In this document: one piece after another, positions 34,958 to 45,793 of the stretch | How the letters are laid out: every line of letters begins with the position of its first letter | Position numbering within the stretch: the first letter of the stretch is position 1 | DNA from: Flavobacterium jejuense | Lineage (GTDB): Bacteria > Bacteroidota > Bacteroidia > Flavobacteriales > Flavobacteriaceae | Direction: 5' to 3' | Assembly: GCF_006491595.2 (NCBI RefSeq) | Contig: NZ_VEVQ02000003.1 | Span: forward strand, 353,367 to 417,366 | DNA: 64,000 nt | The notes under the pieces: model-generated | What the model was told of the DNA's origin: nothing | Database searches by the model: none | The model's input: only the letters and a program-made list of their open reading frames with translations | Made by a program: the position numbers and the translations under genes

Positions 34958-35817
34958 TATTTTAATCTAATTTTCTGACCTATTGACAATGAATTATCTT
35001 TAAGTCCATTTATTTTTTTCAACTCTTCAACTGATAAATTAAATTTTCTCGACAAAGAATAAAGCGTATCACCTTTTTGAATAATATACAATGAAACATT
35101 ATTACTAATGTCATTATTTTTCACTTCATTATCTGATTTAATATTTTCAATTCTATTCAAAACTTCATTATCATATTTATCCAATTGATAACGCTCAATA
35201 ATACCTATTAATTTTGAAGGGTATTTTGGATCTGTAGCATAACCCGCAGCTTTAAGTCCTTTTGCCCAACTCTTAAAATCTCCTTTATCTAGTTCGAATA
35301 ATTTATTATACCTACTTCTTGAAGTTAAAAATAACGAATGATCTCTATAAGATTCTGACGGATCATCGTATTTACGAAAACATTCTTGAGCAGCATCGTC
35401 ATCATGAGTAATCGAAGGACCATTCCATTCTTTATGACATTTAATTCCAAAATGATTATTTGCTTCTTTACACAATCTACCATTTCCTGCACCAGATTCT
35501 AGAATACCTTGAGCAAGTATTATACTAGCAGGTATGCCATATTGCTTCATATTTAATTTGGCTACATCTTTAAAAGAATCTATATATGAATTCACATTAC
35601 TGTAAGTAGCAGAAACTTTTGAAGTAGCTTCTAATTCTTCTTTTGCTTCTTTTTGTTCATTCTCTTTATCATCAGTAACTATAACAACTACTTTATTACT
35701 CGAATTATTTTTAGTCGTATTTGTTCTATTTTTAGTTTGCGTTATTCTTTTATTTCTAGATGCCCCACAACTTACAATAGTCAACAGTATAAAAACATAA
35801 ATTAATTTCTTTATCAT
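34957..35817 (-). CDS. glucosaminidase (GH73) lipoprotein with LysM domain
   Basis: A 286-aa cell-wall hydrolase. The signal ILLTIVSC gives lipobox Cys17. A low-complexity linker (about 20-75) leads to the GH73/FlgJ-type domain (about 80-225) with [20 protein letters not shown] and [13 protein letters not shown] single LysM (about 242-286, [18 protein letters not shown]) binds peptidoglycan. It overlaps both neighbours by a few bases (operon ACC deaminase-like, this gene, hemL). Confidence 0.93.
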   Translation of the reverse strand: MIKKLIYVFILLTIVSCGASRNKRITQTKNRTNTTKNNSSNKVVVIVTDDKENEQKEAKEELEATSKVSATYSNVNSYIDSFKDVAKLNMKQYGIPASIILAQGILESGAGNGRLCKEANNHFGIKCHKEWNGPSITHDDDAAQECFRKYDDPSESYRDHSLFLTSRSRYNKLFELDKGDFKSWAKGLKAAGYATDPKYPSKLIGIIERYQLDKYDNEVLNRIENIKSDNEVKNNDISNNVSLYIIQKGDTLYSLSRKFNLSVEELKKINGLKDNSLSIGQKIRLK

Positions 35818-36707
35818 ACGTATTTTAATAGCTCTTTATTTTTTTTTAACCTAACCTTATTAACACCTTTAATTCCTTGTAATCCACCTGTATGAATTAG
35901 AAGGATTTTACAATTGTTAGAGAATTTATTTTTTTGAATCATATCCAAAACTCCGTAAACCATTTTTCCTGTATAAATTGGGTCTAATGGAATTAAAGTG
36001 GAATCATAAAAGTCATTTAAAAAAGTGATTAATTCATCTGTAACTTTTCCATAACCTCCAAAATGATATTCATTATTAATATTCCAATTTGATTTGGTTA
36101 CAAATTTACAAATTACATCAGATAAAAAGTCGCCTTTTAAAGCAGAAAAGCCAATTATTTTTTGACCTTCATTTGAAGCATTTATAATTCCTGAAACTGT
36201 TCCTCCTGTACCAACTGCACAACAAACATAATCAAAATCAACATCTTCGTCAGTTAAAATCTCTTCACAACCTTGAATAGCTAGATCATTTGTACCTCCT
36301 TCAGGTAGGATATAACTTTTATTGTGTGTTTTTAATAAATCTTCAATATAACTTACTTCTTCCTTTTTAGAATAAACCTCTCTAGAAACAAATTGAAATT
36401 GCATACCAAACTTTCTCGCTAGAGATAACGTAGGATTATCAAAAATCTTATCATAAAGTTCTTCTCCTCTTATAACACCTAACGTTGCTATCCCATATTC
36501 TCTTCCAGCAGCAGCTGTAGCAAGTATATGATTAGAATAAGCACCCCCAAAGGTAATTAGTAGTTCAGAATCAACCTCAATTGCCTTTCGAACATTATAT
36601 TTTAATTTTCTAAATTTATTTCCTGAAATATAAGGATGCAACAAATCTTCTCTTTTAATATATATTTCAATATTATTTGGCAGTGCTATATTAATCTTTT
36701 GATTCAC
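35814..36707 (-). CDS. 1-aminocyclopropane-1-carboxylate deaminase / D-cysteine desulfhydrase family protein
   Basis: A fold-type II PLP enzyme of 297 aa. The PLP lysine is in SGNKFRKLKYN, near residue 35, and a GTGGTVSGI phosphate loop follows. PEGGTNDLAIQG and HTGGLQGI are family signatures. It is shorter than true ACC deaminases (about 338 aa), so D-cysteine desulfhydrase or another D-amino-acid lyase is equally likely. A TTG start at 36722 reaches almost to the terminator in front; the GTG at 36705-36707 is preferred. Confidence 0.85.
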   Translation of the reverse strand: MNQKINIALPNNIEIYIKREDLLHPYISGNKFRKLKYNVRKAIEVDSELLITFGGAYSNHILATAAAGREYGIATLGVIRGEELYDKIFDNPTLSLARKFGMQFQFVSREVYSKKEEVSYIEDLLKTHNKSYILPEGGTNDLAIQGCEEILTDEDVDFDYVCCAVGTGGTVSGIINASNEGQKIIGFSALKGDFLSDVICKFVTKSNWNINNEYHFGGYGKVTDELITFLNDFYDSTLIPLDPIYTGKMVYGVLDMIQKNKFSNNCKILLIHTGGLQGIKGVNKVRLKKNKELLKYV

Positions 36708-36719
36708 TTTGCAAAATAA

Positions 36720-36750
36720 CAAAAAAAACCCCGATAAAATCGAGGTTTAA
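36720..36750 (-). terminator. terminator of the 637-aa T9SS cargo gene
   Basis: On the minus strand AAACCTCGAT pairs with ATCGGGGTTT around a TTT loop, followed by eight T residues (36721-36728). A second palindrome ATATCTTAAGATAT (36752-36765) lies just before it. Confidence 0.85.
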
Positions 36751-36768
36751 CATATCTTAAGATATTAT

Positions 36769-38682
36769 TTATTTTCTAGAAATAGATACTTTTTTATCTA
36801 TATTAAAATTGTCATGAGTAGTTAATTTTACAAAATAAACACCATCACTCAATCCAGAAGTTGAAACTTGAATTTGTTTCGAAGTACCTAGATTCATTTT
36901 ATTAATTACCAATTTACCAGTTACATCATACAAATTAATTGATTCAACATCTTTTTGCAAAGTATTAAAAACAGTCAATTCTTGATTATCATTGTTTTGA
37001 TAAACCTCAAAAGATTCCATTATTTCATCATCTAATCCTAAAGTCGAATCGGTATTTTTGAAAGTAATTTCAAATCTTGCTTTATATACTCCTGGGCTTA
37101 ACGTTATGCTGAAAAAACTATTTTTTATATCATAGTAAATATTTGTCTCTTTATCATGAACAAATATTTCTTGCGCTAAATCAAAATTAATCAATTCATT
37201 AACCGTTACTTTAAAAGTAGTTTGGATATCTGCTTTGAAAGCAATTGGCATCTTTTTGTCTACATCAAAAGGCAAAGTTGAAATTACAAATTGTTTGTTT
37301 GTGTCTAATGGAAAATACATATCTCTAGGCAAATTAGAGTCTGGTGTTAAACCATCAAGAGCTACATCATAACCATCCGAAGCATTATCATTAAAAGCAA
37401 TAGCAGTTTCTCTAGTAAATTCATCATTCATAATTGTATGAATTTTAAATTGTGGAACTTGTTTTTTAGAAAACTGGGTATAATCTATGTTTGCAACATT
37501 TGGAATTTCTTCCCAATTATTAGATAAATTCACATTGGAATTAGAAGAACGTTCAAATTGAGAATTACTTGCTACTCCTTCTTTAACAAAGGAACGATAT
37601 AAGTTTTTCATTTGAGCATTACCTGAAGCAACAACACCTCTAATCATAAAGCCCTGACCAACAGGCGTGAACATTCTTTCATAAGAACTTCCTGTGGATG
37701 CACCAGTTGTATTTGGAGTACCATCCCCATTATACGTATTCCAAGTTGCTGCTGTATAGGTCCCTGGTAAAAAAGCATTTGTTCCATTTGGAACATAAAC
37801 ACCATATCCTCCTATATATTGAGAAACATAATGAGAAGTAGCTGGTTTTTCATGTTCCCAAAAGTAAGCACTACCATTTATTATAGGCGAACCTGTGAAT
37901 GAATAAGTACCATCACTATAATTAACTGTATAACCACTATTCTCCAGTAAAAATAAATTTAAATTTATTGCTGACGGATAAGGATTTCCAGTTAATGTTT
38001 GATTTGGATAATCTGGTCCAGCAGTATTTCCAACTGGAATTAAAATTGTTCCTTCATTTGGTTTACCTCTAAAATCGTATCGCTGATTATTTCCAGAATT
38101 ATTGACAACACCTTCATTTGCATCAGCAACAACAGAATCACTTCCTGAAACTCCTTTCATAGTAAACCCTTCTCCTGCATTAACTGTTGAAGTATTGCCC
38201 ACAAACGTCCATTGACCATATTGATTAGATTGAACATATTTATATATCCATCTTGAAGCAATAGATAAAGAAGAATTTGTTGAAACTCCATTTAAATTTG
38301 AAGATGGCAAAATTGTTGCAGCTGAGCTAGAAACTACAGAAGTAGGTCTATTCAATCTAGTTATTCCAAAACTAGCATTTCCAACAGTAGCAGAAGGAAC
38401 ACCTACTGGAGAACACCAATAATTATAACCAAAATTATTAGAAGTACCTTCTTGAAAAACAGACAAGTTACCTAATCCTTGATTCAAACTAGAAGATGTG
38501 TTTCCTTGAAGTAATTGAGACTTATTTCTTAAATATAAATTTCCATCATTATCAAGATTAACGTCTTGTTTCACATACAAATAAGTATCATTAACAAAAA
38601 CATAACTATTTGGACTAACATACATTTGAGCACTCATATCCAAAGTTAACAACACCAAGAAATAAAATAATGTTTTTTTCAT
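36769..38682 (-). CDS. T9SS type A sorting domain-containing protein
   Basis: A 637-aa secreted protein. The signal peptide (MKKTLFYFLVLLTLDMSAQ) is followed by a mature part with the flavobacterial module marked by YNYWCSPVG, LTGNPYPSAINLNLF, YFWEHE and GQGFMIRGV. The C-terminal sorting domain (about 560-637) has SINLYDVTGKLVINK and GLSDGVYFVKL, ending KKVSISRK, typical of type A signals cut off after export. The same module occurs in the two proteins encoded next on the plus strand. Ligand unknown. A -7-like box TATTTTTG (38728-38735, minus) lies 46 bp upstream. Confidence 0.88.
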   Translation of the reverse strand: MKKTLFYFLVLLTLDMSAQMYVSPNSYVFVNDTYLYVKQDVNLDNDGNLYLRNKSQLLQGNTSSSLNQGLGNLSVFQEGTSNNFGYNYWCSPVGVPSATVGNASFGITRLNRPTSVVSSSAATILPSSNLNGVSTNSSLSIASRWIYKYVQSNQYGQWTFVGNTSTVNAGEGFTMKGVSGSDSVVADANEGVVNNSGNNQRYDFRGKPNEGTILIPVGNTAGPDYPNQTLTGNPYPSAINLNLFLLENSGYTVNYSDGTYSFTGSPIINGSAYFWEHEKPATSHYVSQYIGGYGVYVPNGTNAFLPGTYTAATWNTYNGDGTPNTTGASTGSSYERMFTPVGQGFMIRGVVASGNAQMKNLYRSFVKEGVASNSQFERSSNSNVNLSNNWEEIPNVANIDYTQFSKKQVPQFKIHTIMNDEFTRETAIAFNDNASDGYDVALDGLTPDSNLPRDMYFPLDTNKQFVISTLPFDVDKKMPIAFKADIQTTFKVTVNELINFDLAQEIFVHDKETNIYYDIKNSFFSITLSPGVYKARFEITFKNTDSTLGLDDEIMESFEVYQNNDNQELTVFNTLQKDVESINLYDVTGKLVINKMNLGTSKQIQVSTSGLSDGVYFVKLTTHDNFNIDKKVSISRK

Positions 38683-39212
38683 AATAATGAAATTTTACTT
38701 TTTACACTTTGTAAATATTACAAGCTACAAAAATAATCAAAAAAAAGAATACTTTGTTAATACTTAACAATTTAAATATCAACATAATCTTAAAATCACT
38801 ACATAAAGATACAAATAAAAAATTATCATACAAGCCAAAATGTGTGAAAAACAATTCATAAATGTTAAAATATGCAATATTATCTAAAGAATTTAGACAT
38901 TCAACTAAACCTTAACAACACTCGCTTTAATCAAAACTTAACCACATTCATCAATTACACTTTTACATAATATTTAAAAAAACAAAAAAAAAAAACGACG
39001 AAAAGCACTTAAAACAGTCAAAATATTATTTATTTAACAAAATTAACAGTTTTTCTATCGGTTGTGTTAAAAAAAAAATTATTTTTGTGTCGTTATTATC
39101 TCAGTATCATACTGATAAAAGAAAAAATTATTGATTTAACCATTTGCTTATGAAGTTAATCTACTCTTTTTATAGGGCATGTCCTTTTTTTGTCAAAAAA
39201 AAACACAACCTA
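38683..39212. other. AT-rich divergent intergenic region
   Basis: A 530-bp gene-free region between divergent T9SS cargo genes, more than 75% A+T by eye. It holds a -7-like box for the minus gene (38728-38735) and TATTTTTG for the plus gene (39080-39087, 126 bp before the ATG). No RNA gene or repeat was recognised. Confidence 0.5.
39080..39087 (+). promoter_or_regulatory. -7 promoter box of the giant T9SS cargo gene
   Basis: TATTTTTG, an exact TAnnTTTG match. The nearest -33-like bases are GTTG at 39061-39064, 15 nt upstream, which is short. It leaves a leader of about 120 nt. Confidence 0.45.
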
Positions 39213-42200
39213 ATGAAAAACAATTTATTAATTGTTTTCACTTTTCTTTTATTTTCACTTAATTCCGTTGGACAATTAAACGATTGTGGTAACGGTGCAG
39301 CTGGACAGCTAACTGTCAGCGCTACTTGTTCTCCAGTTTCATTTGATTCATCAAATGGGACAGACTATTGGAATGGTGCATCAGGATGTAATGCTACTGA
39401 TAATGATGATGCTTGGGGATGGTTTGATGCCACTTCAACTTCAACCACCATAACATATAATAGCACAAGAGATGCTGTATTACATTTATTTACAGGTAAT
39501 TGTTCAACAGGAATGACACCTATTGCTTGTTCAGACAATACATGGTTTGGAGACGAAACAATTACTTATCCAACCACTCCTGGTGTAAGGTATAGAATAA
39601 GAATTCAAAGATACCAATCTAACGGAAATATGACTGGTACCATATGTGTTTATTCAGCTGTTCCACCTCCTACAATTACTAGTTTCACTCCATCAAATGG
39701 ATGTGTAGGGTCAACTTTTAACATAACAGGAACAAATTTCACAGGTGCTACTACTGTAACAATAGGTGGTACAAATGTTACTTCTTTTACTGTAAATTCA
39801 GCTACTTCAATAACTGCAACAGTCGGAACTGGAAGCACAGGATTTATTACAGTAACAACTCCTAGCGGAACAGCTACTTCTTTTGGAATTTTCACAGTAT
39901 TAACAACACCTACAATCACATCTCAACCTTCAGCTACATTGATATGTAAACCTGGTAATGGCTCTTTTAGCGTAACAGCTTCTGGAGCGGTAACATACCA
40001 ATGGAGAAGAAATGGAATAAATTTAACAAACACAGCTCCATATAGTGGTGTAAACACTGCAACCCTAACCTTAACTAATCCTGCATTAGCTATTGCAGGT
40101 ACATTTGATGTAGTAGTTGGAAACGGATTCTGTTCCACAACATCAAATTCCGCTACTTTGACAATAGATTCTACTCCAGTAATCACTACACAACCAGTTT
40201 CTACAACAATATGTGAATCTGGATCTGGCTCATTTAACGTAGTAGCAACTGGTGGTACAAACTATCAATGGAGAAGAAATGGAGTAAACTTAACAAATAC
40301 AGCACCATATAGTAATGTTAACACTGCTACTTTAACTATTACAAGTCCTTCAGCAGCTATAGCTGGAAATTTTGATGTTATTATAACTTCCTCTTCTGGT
40401 TGTTCAGTCGCCTCTAATGCAGCTACCTTGACAATTAATCCAGTTCCAGCAAACCCAGCAAACCCTACTAGTAATTCTCCTCAATGTAACCCAACAGGAG
40501 TCACTTTAACAAGAACTGGAACACCTCCAGCAGGAGAAACTTGGTATTGGCAAACAACTTTAGGAGGAACTGACACTACGAACAACAACACAACTTATAA
40601 TGTCAATATCTCAGGAACCTATTACATTAGATCTAGAAACAACACTACTGGTTGTTGGAGTTCTGGAGAAGGTAGTTTAACTGTCACTATAAACAATACA
40701 TTAACAACAACAGCTACAACTCCAAACCCAACTGATTCCACCTCAGGAATTTGTTACCTAGGATCTGGATCTGTTACTTCTATAAGCTGGACAGCTGTTG
40801 CTGGTGCAACTTCATATGATGTATATTTTGGAGCTGGAAGCTTACCTGTAATTTTAACTGCAAATGTAGCTACAAACTCATACAATACAGGAGCATTAAG
40901 TGCTTCAACAACATATTACTGGAAAGTTGTTCCAAGAAATGCTTGCGGAATTACTTCGGGAACACCAATAGTTTGGAACTTTACAACAACCAACAAGCCA
41001 TGCTACTGTAATTCCTCAGGAGGAACTTATCCAGACGGTATTACTGGTGTACAATTTAACACAATAAACAATACTGGAACAACTGTTAGCTCAAGTTACA
41101 CAGATTTTACTGGAATTTCTACAACTGTATTAAAAGGGATATCGTACAATCTTAATGTATACATAAACACTGGAGGCAACTATACACATTATCAAACCGT
41201 ATGGATTGATTGGAATGGAAATGGTTTATTTACAGATGCAGGAGAATCTTACAATTTAGGCACAACAGTTAATGTAACAAATGGTCTAAGTTCATCATGC
41301 CCTTTGTCAATTTCTGTTCCAGCTGGAGCTATAACTGGTCAAACTAGAATGAGAATTCAATGTAAATACAGTTCTGTAACTGGAAATTCTTGTGCAACAG
41401 GTTTTGATGGTGAAGTAGAAGATTATACTTTAAACATTATTCCTGCATCACCATGTGCAACTCCTACAACTCAACCGACAGCTTTATCATTAAGCCCAAC
41501 AGGTACTTTTATATCAGGATCATTTACTCCTGCTTCACCAGCTCCAAACAACTATTTAGTAGTTTACAATACAACTGGAATTACACCTTCTCCTTCAAAT
41601 AGCTCTACTTATTCTGTAGGGGGAACTATTGGAGCAGGCAATTTTGTTGTATCGAATAACAATAGTACCTCTTTTACAATTACAGGACTAACAAATACAA
41701 CCACATATTATGTATTTGTATTTTCATACAATTCTTTTTGTACTGGTGGACCAAGATATAATATATCAAGTCCTCTAACAGGATTCACAACCACTAATAC
41801 ACAGAATTATTGCACTCCTTCTGTAACTGCTGGCTTACAATCTGCAAATTACATTACTCAAGTGGATTTCCTAGGTAATATTACCAATTCTAGCAATACA
41901 TCAACATACTCATCAAATCCAGCAGGGTTTCAAGATTTTTCTTCTTTAACTCCTAAAGCTTCTCAAGCTCAAGGCGAAGGAGTCAACATTTTCGTAGACA
42001 CAAACAGAAATAATGCTGTTTATATGAAAGCTTGGGTTGATTGGAATAAAGACAATCTATTTGACAATACAACAGAAATTGTTTACCAATCTACCAGTGG
42101 GTTTTTAAATACCACTTTTGGGTTTATTATTCCTACAACAGCTACACCTGGTGACTACAGAATTAGAATAAGAATAAGCACAGGAAACAATACTTTTACA

Positions 42201-45101
42201 TCTTGTGGTAATTTAACAAATAACGGAGAAACAGAAGATTACACATTTACAGTAATTGCAAATTGCGCTACTAAAATCCAAACCATCTCATCTGCTACAA
42301 GATGCGGCACTGGAACAGTAACATTAGGAGCAACTGGAACAGCTGGAACAACTCAATACAGATGGTACTCCGCTAAAACAGGAGGTGTACTTGTTGGAAC
42401 TTCTGCAACAACCTCTTGGACAACCCCTTCAATCTCAACAAAAACAGCATACTATGTAACTGCGTATAATGGTTCATGTGAATCATTATTCAGAACAGAA
42501 GTTATAGCTTATGTAAACCCAATATCAACTATTACATTTACAACATCGAGTCCTGAAATTTGTGGAGAAGACAGTATAATAGACCTTTCTGCAAACACAA
42601 CAACTGAACAAGTATATCTTATAGATGAAAATTTTGAAAGTGGTCTAGGTGTTTTTGCTAATAATAGTATTGCAACTCCAAATGCTTCAATAACCGATTG
42701 GCAAATTAGAAATAGTACATATGTACCTGCTTATCCTACATATCCTGTTTGGTATCCCGCAATTTCTTCAGGATTTAGTCCAAATCAATTTGTAATGTCA
42801 ACTTCTGATTTAGCAACTGGTGGTAATTCTTTTGGTAAAGTAGAAACTGCTTTAGAGTCTACAACAGTTAATACAACTGGTTTCTTGAATTTAACATTAT
42901 CATTTAGAATGTATTTTTCTAGTTACAATGATAGTAATAGTGCAACATCAGAGTTTGTAACATTAGAATACAAAAACGGTTCAGGTGCATGGACAGCTGT
43001 TCCTTCTGGTTTATATTTATCCGATATAGGCATTGGAACTGATTTTGCTACCCAAACTATAAATATGAGTTCATATACTGGCATCTCTTCTTTACAAATA
43101 AGATTAAGATATAAAGCAGGATGGTGTGATGGTGTAGCAATAGATGATGTTCAATTATATGGAGATAGGACTTTAACCCCGGCATTTACTTGGACAAGTG
43201 CCTTACCTGTAGACGCTTATATTGATGCTGCTTGTACTATACCTTACACAAGTGGAACTCCTATTTCAACAGTATATGTAAAACCAACTGTTGCTCAATT
43301 AGAAACTCCAACTTATTCATTTACTGCAAATGCTAATTTAGCTAATGGATGTACAACCAGTTCTACAATAAATGTTACTAACAAAACTAAAATTTGGAAA
43401 GGCACATCTTCATCTGATTGGAATAACCCAAACAACTGGTTACCTGTTGGTATTCCTGATATTAATACATGTGTAATTATACCAAGTTCAGCTACAAATA
43501 CTTTATTAAACACTAGCCCAAGCGGAAACGGTAAGAATTTAGTAATAAAGCCAGGAGCTACTTTAAATATTCAAAATAATCAATCTTTAACAATTAAAGA
43601 AAATGTAATTAACAATGGTACATTCAACCTTGACAACAACACTAGTTTAGTTCAAATAGACAATGTAATTAACTCTGGAAGCGGTATCATGACTATGAAT
43701 AGAACAGCCACAACTAATAATACTTCTGACTATATATATTATTCTTCTCCTGTAGGAAGCTTCCCTGTAACAAGTATTCCTGGAAGCCCTAGATATATTT
43801 GGGAACCAACAGTAAATAGAGCCCCAACTTATCCTAGTAATTTTGGCAATTGGATTAGCGCAAGTGGAAATATGACAATAGGCAGAGGATACATAGCAAG
43901 GCAAGGTGTAGCAGGATTAAAATCGGTTAATTTTACAGGCATTTTTAATAATGGAAATATTTCAACTCCAATAAGTAGAAGTACATATAATGGTGTAAAT
44001 TATACTGGACCAACCCCAACTCCTATTACAAAAGATGATGATAATTTAAATTTAATTGGAAATCCTTACCCATCTGCAATTAATGCAATTGACTTCCTTA
44101 CTGCAAATACAAATCTTGAAGGTTTTGTAAAAATATGGACACACGGAACAGCTTTAAGCTCTTCTACTACAAGTCCTTTTTATCAAAATTTCCAAAGCAA
44201 TTACTCCATAAATGATTATATCACATATAATTCCAGTGGTTCCTCTTCAGGACCAGGTGTTTTTGGCGGCTTTATTGGTTCAGGACAAGGATTTTTTGTA
44301 CAAATGAAACATACAACTACTGCAACTACAGAAAATGTAACATTTACAAACAACATGAGAAGTGCTACATATAGCAATAGCCAGTTTTATAGAAATGAAA
44401 ATAACACTGTTATAGAAGCAAATAGAATTTGGTTAGACCTTACAAAAGAGAACGGTCCATCAGTAAGAACATTAGTTGGATATATTACAAATGCTACTAA
44501 TGATATAGATAGGCTTTATGATGCACCAGCTTTAAATAAAAATTATTTTGATATCTATTCTATTTCTACTACATCTACTGAAAAACTAAACATACAAGGT
44601 AGAGCTCTTCCATTTGTAGAATATGACACTGTTCCAATTGGAGCTTATATTGCGCAAAATGGCAATTATACAATTAGCATAGGAGCAGTTGATGGCTTAT
44701 TCAGCAATTCAGATCAAAATATTTACTTAGAAGATTTACAAAATGGAATCATTCATGATCTAAGACTTACACCATATAGCTTTACTTCAAATGCTGGAAA
44801 TATTGACAATAGATTCATTCTAAGGTTTAATAATACAGATAACTTATTAGGAAATTCTGATTTTGATACCAATGAGAATGAAGTTTTAATTATGACAGAT
44901 GAAAACTTAACTATCAAATCTCTTACTACTAATATCCATTCTATTGAAATTTATGATATTCTAGGAAGAAACATTACAATGGTAAATAAAATTAATTCTC
45001 TAGAAAAAGAAATCAAAAATATTCAAAAAAATAATGCCCCAATAATTATTAAAATAAAACTTGAAAATGGATTTATTCTTAATAAAAAGCTTGTTTTTTA
45101 A
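39213..45101 (+). CDS. giant multidomain T9SS cargo (TIG, Ig-like, FN3, GEVED domains; type A sorting domain)
   Basis: A 1962-aa secreted protein starting MKNNLLIVFTFLLFSLNSVGQ; an upstream frame to 39144 is rejected because the signal peptide starts here. Domains in rough order: PPC-like (25-150), IPT/TIG (155-235, ITSFTPSNGCVGSTF), two Ig-like repeats each with YQWRRNG (240-420), FN3-like (510-600), GEVED 1 (DWNGNGLFTDAGES; GEVEDYTL), FN3-like, GEVED 2 (DWNKDNLFDN; GETEDYTF), Ig-like, a MAM-like region, then a module shared with its neighbours (about 1400-1870) and the C-terminal sorting domain (about 1880-1962). Probably a surface adhesin; the ligand is unknown. Confidence 0.88.
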   Translation: MKNNLLIVFTFLLFSLNSVGQLNDCGNGAAGQLTVSATCSPVSFDSSNGTDYWNGASGCNATDNDDAWGWFDATSTSTTITYNSTRDAVLHLFTGNCSTGMTPIACSDNTWFGDETITYPTTPGVRYRIRIQRYQSNGNMTGTICVYSAVPPPTITSFTPSNGCVGSTFNITGTNFTGATTVTIGGTNVTSFTVNSATSITATVGTGSTGFITVTTPSGTATSFGIFTVLTTPTITSQPSATLICKPGNGSFSVTASGAVTYQWRRNGINLTNTAPYSGVNTATLTLTNPALAIAGTFDVVVGNGFCSTTSNSATLTIDSTPVITTQPVSTTICESGSGSFNVVATGGTNYQWRRNGVNLTNTAPYSNVNTATLTITSPSAAIAGNFDVIITSSSGCSVASNAATLTINPVPANPANPTSNSPQCNPTGVTLTRTGTPPAGETWYWQTTLGGTDTTNNNTTYNVNISGTYYIRSRNNTTGCWSSGEGSLTVTINNTLTTTATTPNPTDSTSGICYLGSGSVTSISWTAVAGATSYDVYFGAGSLPVILTANVATNSYNTGALSASTTYYWKVVPRNACGITSGTPIVWNFTTTNKPCYCNSSGGTYPDGITGVQFNTINNTGTTVSSSYTDFTGISTTVLKGISYNLNVYINTGGNYTHYQTVWIDWNGNGLFTDAGESYNLGTTVNVTNGLSSSCPLSISVPAGAITGQTRMRIQCKYSSVTGNSCATGFDGEVEDYTLNIIPASPCATPTTQPTALSLSPTGTFISGSFTPASPAPNNYLVVYNTTGITPSPSNSSTYSVGGTIGAGNFVVSNNNSTSFTITGLTNTTTYYVFVFSYNSFCTGGPRYNISSPLTGFTTTNTQNYCTPSVTAGLQSANYITQVDFLGNITNSSNTSTYSSNPAGFQDFSSLTPKASQAQGEGVNIFVDTNRNNAVYMKAWVDWNKDNLFDNTTEIVYQSTSGFLNTTFGFIIPTTATPGDYRIRIRISTGNNTFTSCGNLTNNGETEDYTFTVIANCATKIQTISSATRCGTGTVTLGATGTAGTTQYRWYSAKTGGVLVGTSATTSWTTPSISTKTAYYVTAYNGSCESLFRTEVIAYVNPISTITFTTSSPEICGEDSIIDLSANTTTEQVYLIDENFESGLGVFANNSIATPNASITDWQIRNSTYVPAYPTYPVWYPAISSGFSPNQFVMSTSDLATGGNSFGKVETALESTTVNTTGFLNLTLSFRMYFSSYNDSNSATSEFVTLEYKNGSGAWTAVPSGLYLSDIGIGTDFATQTINMSSYTGISSLQIRLRYKAGWCDGVAIDDVQLYGDRTLTPAFTWTSALPVDAYIDAACTIPYTSGTPISTVYVKPTVAQLETPTYSFTANANLANGCTTSSTINVTNKTKIWKGTSSSDWNNPNNWLPVGIPDINTCVIIPSSATNTLLNTSPSGNGKNLVIKPGATLNIQNNQSLTIKENVINNGTFNLDNNTSLVQIDNVINSGSGIMTMNRTATTNNTSDYIYYSSPVGSFPVTSIPGSPRYIWEPTVNRAPTYPSNFGNWISASGNMTIGRGYIARQGVAGLKSVNFTGIFNNGNISTPISRSTYNGVNYTGPTPTPITKDDDNLNLIGNPYPSAINAIDFLTANTNLEGFVKIWTHGTALSSSTTSPFYQNFQSNYSINDYITYNSSGSSSGPGVFGGFIGSGQGFFVQMKHTTTATTENVTFTNNMRSATYSNSQFYRNENNTVIEANRIWLDLTKENGPSVRTLVGYITNATNDIDRLYDAPALNKNYFDIYSISTTSTEKLNIQGRALPFVEYDTVPIGAYIAQNGNYTISIGAVDGLFSNSDQNIYLEDLQNGIIHDLRLTPYSFTSNAGNIDNRFILRFNNTDNLLGNSDFDTNENEVLIMTDENLTIKSLTTNIHSIEIYDILGRNITMVNKINSLEKEIKNIQKNNAPIIIKIKLENGFILNKKLVF

Positions 45102-45128
45102 AAAATCATAGAAATTAATCTTAATAGA

Positions 45129-45170
45129 AAAAGAGGTTGTTCATTATTTTTGGACAACCTCTTTTTTTTT
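45129..45170 (+). terminator. terminator of the giant T9SS cargo gene
   Basis: Stem AAGAGGTTGT (45131-45140) with ACAACCTCTT (45154-45163), a 13-nt loop and nine T residues. Confidence 0.9.
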
Positions 45171-45793
45171 ATTCCAACAAAACTCAACACCTCATTAATT
45201 TCAGAAAGGCAACTTAATTTTTCAGACTCCTTCATATGAAAATCTGATATAAATTAATGTATTTATTATTTTTTTTAAATCAACTTTTTTTAAAAATATT
45301 GCATTTCTATTTATCGATAGAATAATGCTTTTTATCGACACATTGTTTTCAACTACCTAAATTTCATTAATTAAGAATCAATAGTCTTTACTTTTATGAT
45401 AATTAGCGTACAAAATTCTATGATTCATAATCAAAGTATTTTTTTTTATTTCAGAACAAATAGGCTTATTCACTAATATATCAAACGAAAACAAAAGATC
45501 ATATCTATAATATTTTAACAAAAAATAAAAAAATATCATTAATATTAACAAAATTTATATTTTTATTATAAATTAATATATAAATAACACATATTTATTA
45601 AGAAATTTAAGAATAAAATAACCGAAAATCTAAAAAAACAAAACTATTTTACAATGAACAACTATTTTTTAACAAGAAAAATATTTCTTTTTAACATTTT
45701 TTTAACAAGAAAAGAAAAATCAATAAAAATATTTTTCAAATTATTCCAAAAAAATCAAAAACACATTCGTTTAATGCTATTAATCAATGCTTT
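45171..45793. other. 623-bp AT-rich gene-free region with a direct repeat
   Basis: Extremely AT-rich. It carries a direct repeat of TTTTTTAACAAGAAAA (about 45665-45680 and 45698-45713) about 100 bp before the next gene. No exact TAnnTTTG box, RNA gene or ORF of note was seen. It may be a promoter with a long leader or a binding region for a nucleoid protein. Confidence 0.4.

Noticed and set aside
39650..40186. Minus-strand ORFs of 87-89 codons inside the giant T9SS gene, and similar ones at 46006-47412
   Set aside because: They are antisense shadows of Thr/Asn/Gly-rich repeats, without signal peptide, promoter or family match.
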